A DNA stretch of 5,838 bases, from NCBI GenBank assembly GCA_002433465.1, contig DJIE01000139.1:1-5838 (forward strand), written 5' to 3'. Shown one piece after another: positions 5,613 through 5,838 of the stretch (position 1 is the stretch's first letter; the number at the start of each line of letters is the position of its first letter). Both the position numbers and the translations under genes were made by a program. The notes beneath the pieces were generated by a model, which was not told where the DNA came from, searched no databases, and saw only the letters and a program-made list of their open reading frames with translations. This DNA comes from Salinisphaera sp. UBA6602 (GTDB lineage Bacteria > Pseudomonadota > Gammaproteobacteria > Nevskiales > Salinisphaeraceae).

Positions 5613-5838
5613 TGGGACGCGTCAATTGGGGCCTGCGGGGCTAACGGCGGGCTACGCATTTCCGCGCTCGGTGGATCAAACGCCTGATACTGCGTTCGCA
5701 GACTCGATTAACGCGTTATGAGCTGATTCAGAGCTACGAGCCGCGGCTGGTTTGGTCAGCCGTGTCAACGGCAGGAAAACCGGCTTTCGCTTGTTTTACC
5801 ATGCACACAGCAATCGGCTGGAACAATTGTTTCTTTAG
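5613..5838. promoter_or_regulatory. Upstream region of the phosphodiesterase gene
   Basis: These 226 bases contain no convincing gene. The minus-strand promoter of the phosphodiesterase should lie here. A perfect TTGACA occurs on the minus strand at 5768-5763 but faces a GC-rich stretch where the -10 should be. A weak pair, TTAATC near 5709 and TATCAG near 5687 with a 16-base spacer, is the best-placed alternative. A hairpin with arms 5742-5749 and 5757-5764 (8 bp, one G-T pair, 7-base loop) is also present without a T tract. The last bases on the plus strand are open in short frames that reach the window edge and cannot be judged. Confidence 0.35.
5690..5718. repeat. Two adjacent short palindromes upstream of the phosphodiesterase
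   Basis: CTGCGTTCGCAG (5690-5701) is an inverted repeat of 5-bp arms around TT, and TAACGCGTTA (5709-5718) is a perfect 10-base palindrome. They lie 78-106 bases before the phosphodiesterase ATG, in the range where a dimeric regulator could bind. Their centres are about 18 bases apart, close to two helical turns, which would put both on one DNA face. No known regulator motif is recognised, and short palindromes also arise by chance. Confidence 0.3.

Noticed and set aside
5707..5770. A plus-strand peptide with YELIQSYEPRL, reminiscent of phage gp25 / type VI TssE proteins
   Set aside because: Only the EPRL-type segment fits. The flanking residues do not continue the family pattern and there is no start or neighbouring secretion gene.

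Overview
The base composition is GC-rich and the coding regions show strong codon-position bias. Together with the gene families (DedA, PAS-GGDEF-EAL, membrane GGDEF) this suggests a free-living proteobacterium, most likely a gammaproteobacterium. I cannot name the genus from sequence alone. There is no insertion sequence, tRNA, rRNA or CRISPR array, so the window looks like ordinary chromosome with one decayed gene.

Layout from left to right. (1) The left edge holds the first 128 codons of a minus-strand membrane protein of unknown function that runs off the window. (2) After a 245-base gap, 630-1706 on the minus strand encodes a diguanylate cyclase with six predicted membrane helices, an intact GGEEF active site and an RxxD inhibitory site. 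(3) A long intergenic region, 1707-2226, separates it from a divergent gene and contains an AT-rich island, short direct repeats and palindromes. (4) 2227-2832 on the plus strand is a DedA-family membrane protein. (5) A hairpin with a six-T tract on the minus strand ends the minus-strand transcription that arrives from the right. (6) Just upstream of that terminator, 2930 to about 3268-3332 on the minus strand, lies the 3' end of a secreted beta-helix (autotransporter or haemagglutinin-like passenger) protein without any 5' part. (7) 3333-5612 on the minus strand is a 759-residue membrane PAS-GGDEF-EAL protein. Its EAL domain keeps every catalytic residue, whereas its GGDEF domain is degenerate and lacks about 14 residues. 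(8) The last 226 bases are the upstream region of that gene, with two short palindromes and no convincing gene.

Functional reading. The window holds one enzyme predicted to make cyclic di-GMP (630-1706) and one predicted to break it down (3333-5612). Both are anchored in the inner membrane by helical N-terminal regions that I do not match to a named sensor family. They are not in one operon, because the plus-strand dedA gene and a terminator lie between them. The surface-protein remnant next to the phosphodiesterase is the kind of adhesin that cyclic di-GMP often controls, but a functional link here is inference. I did not find a clearly new multi-gene system. The most unusual directly visible features are the compact in-frame loss in the phosphodiesterase's GGDEF domain and the orphaned exoprotein tail with its terminator.
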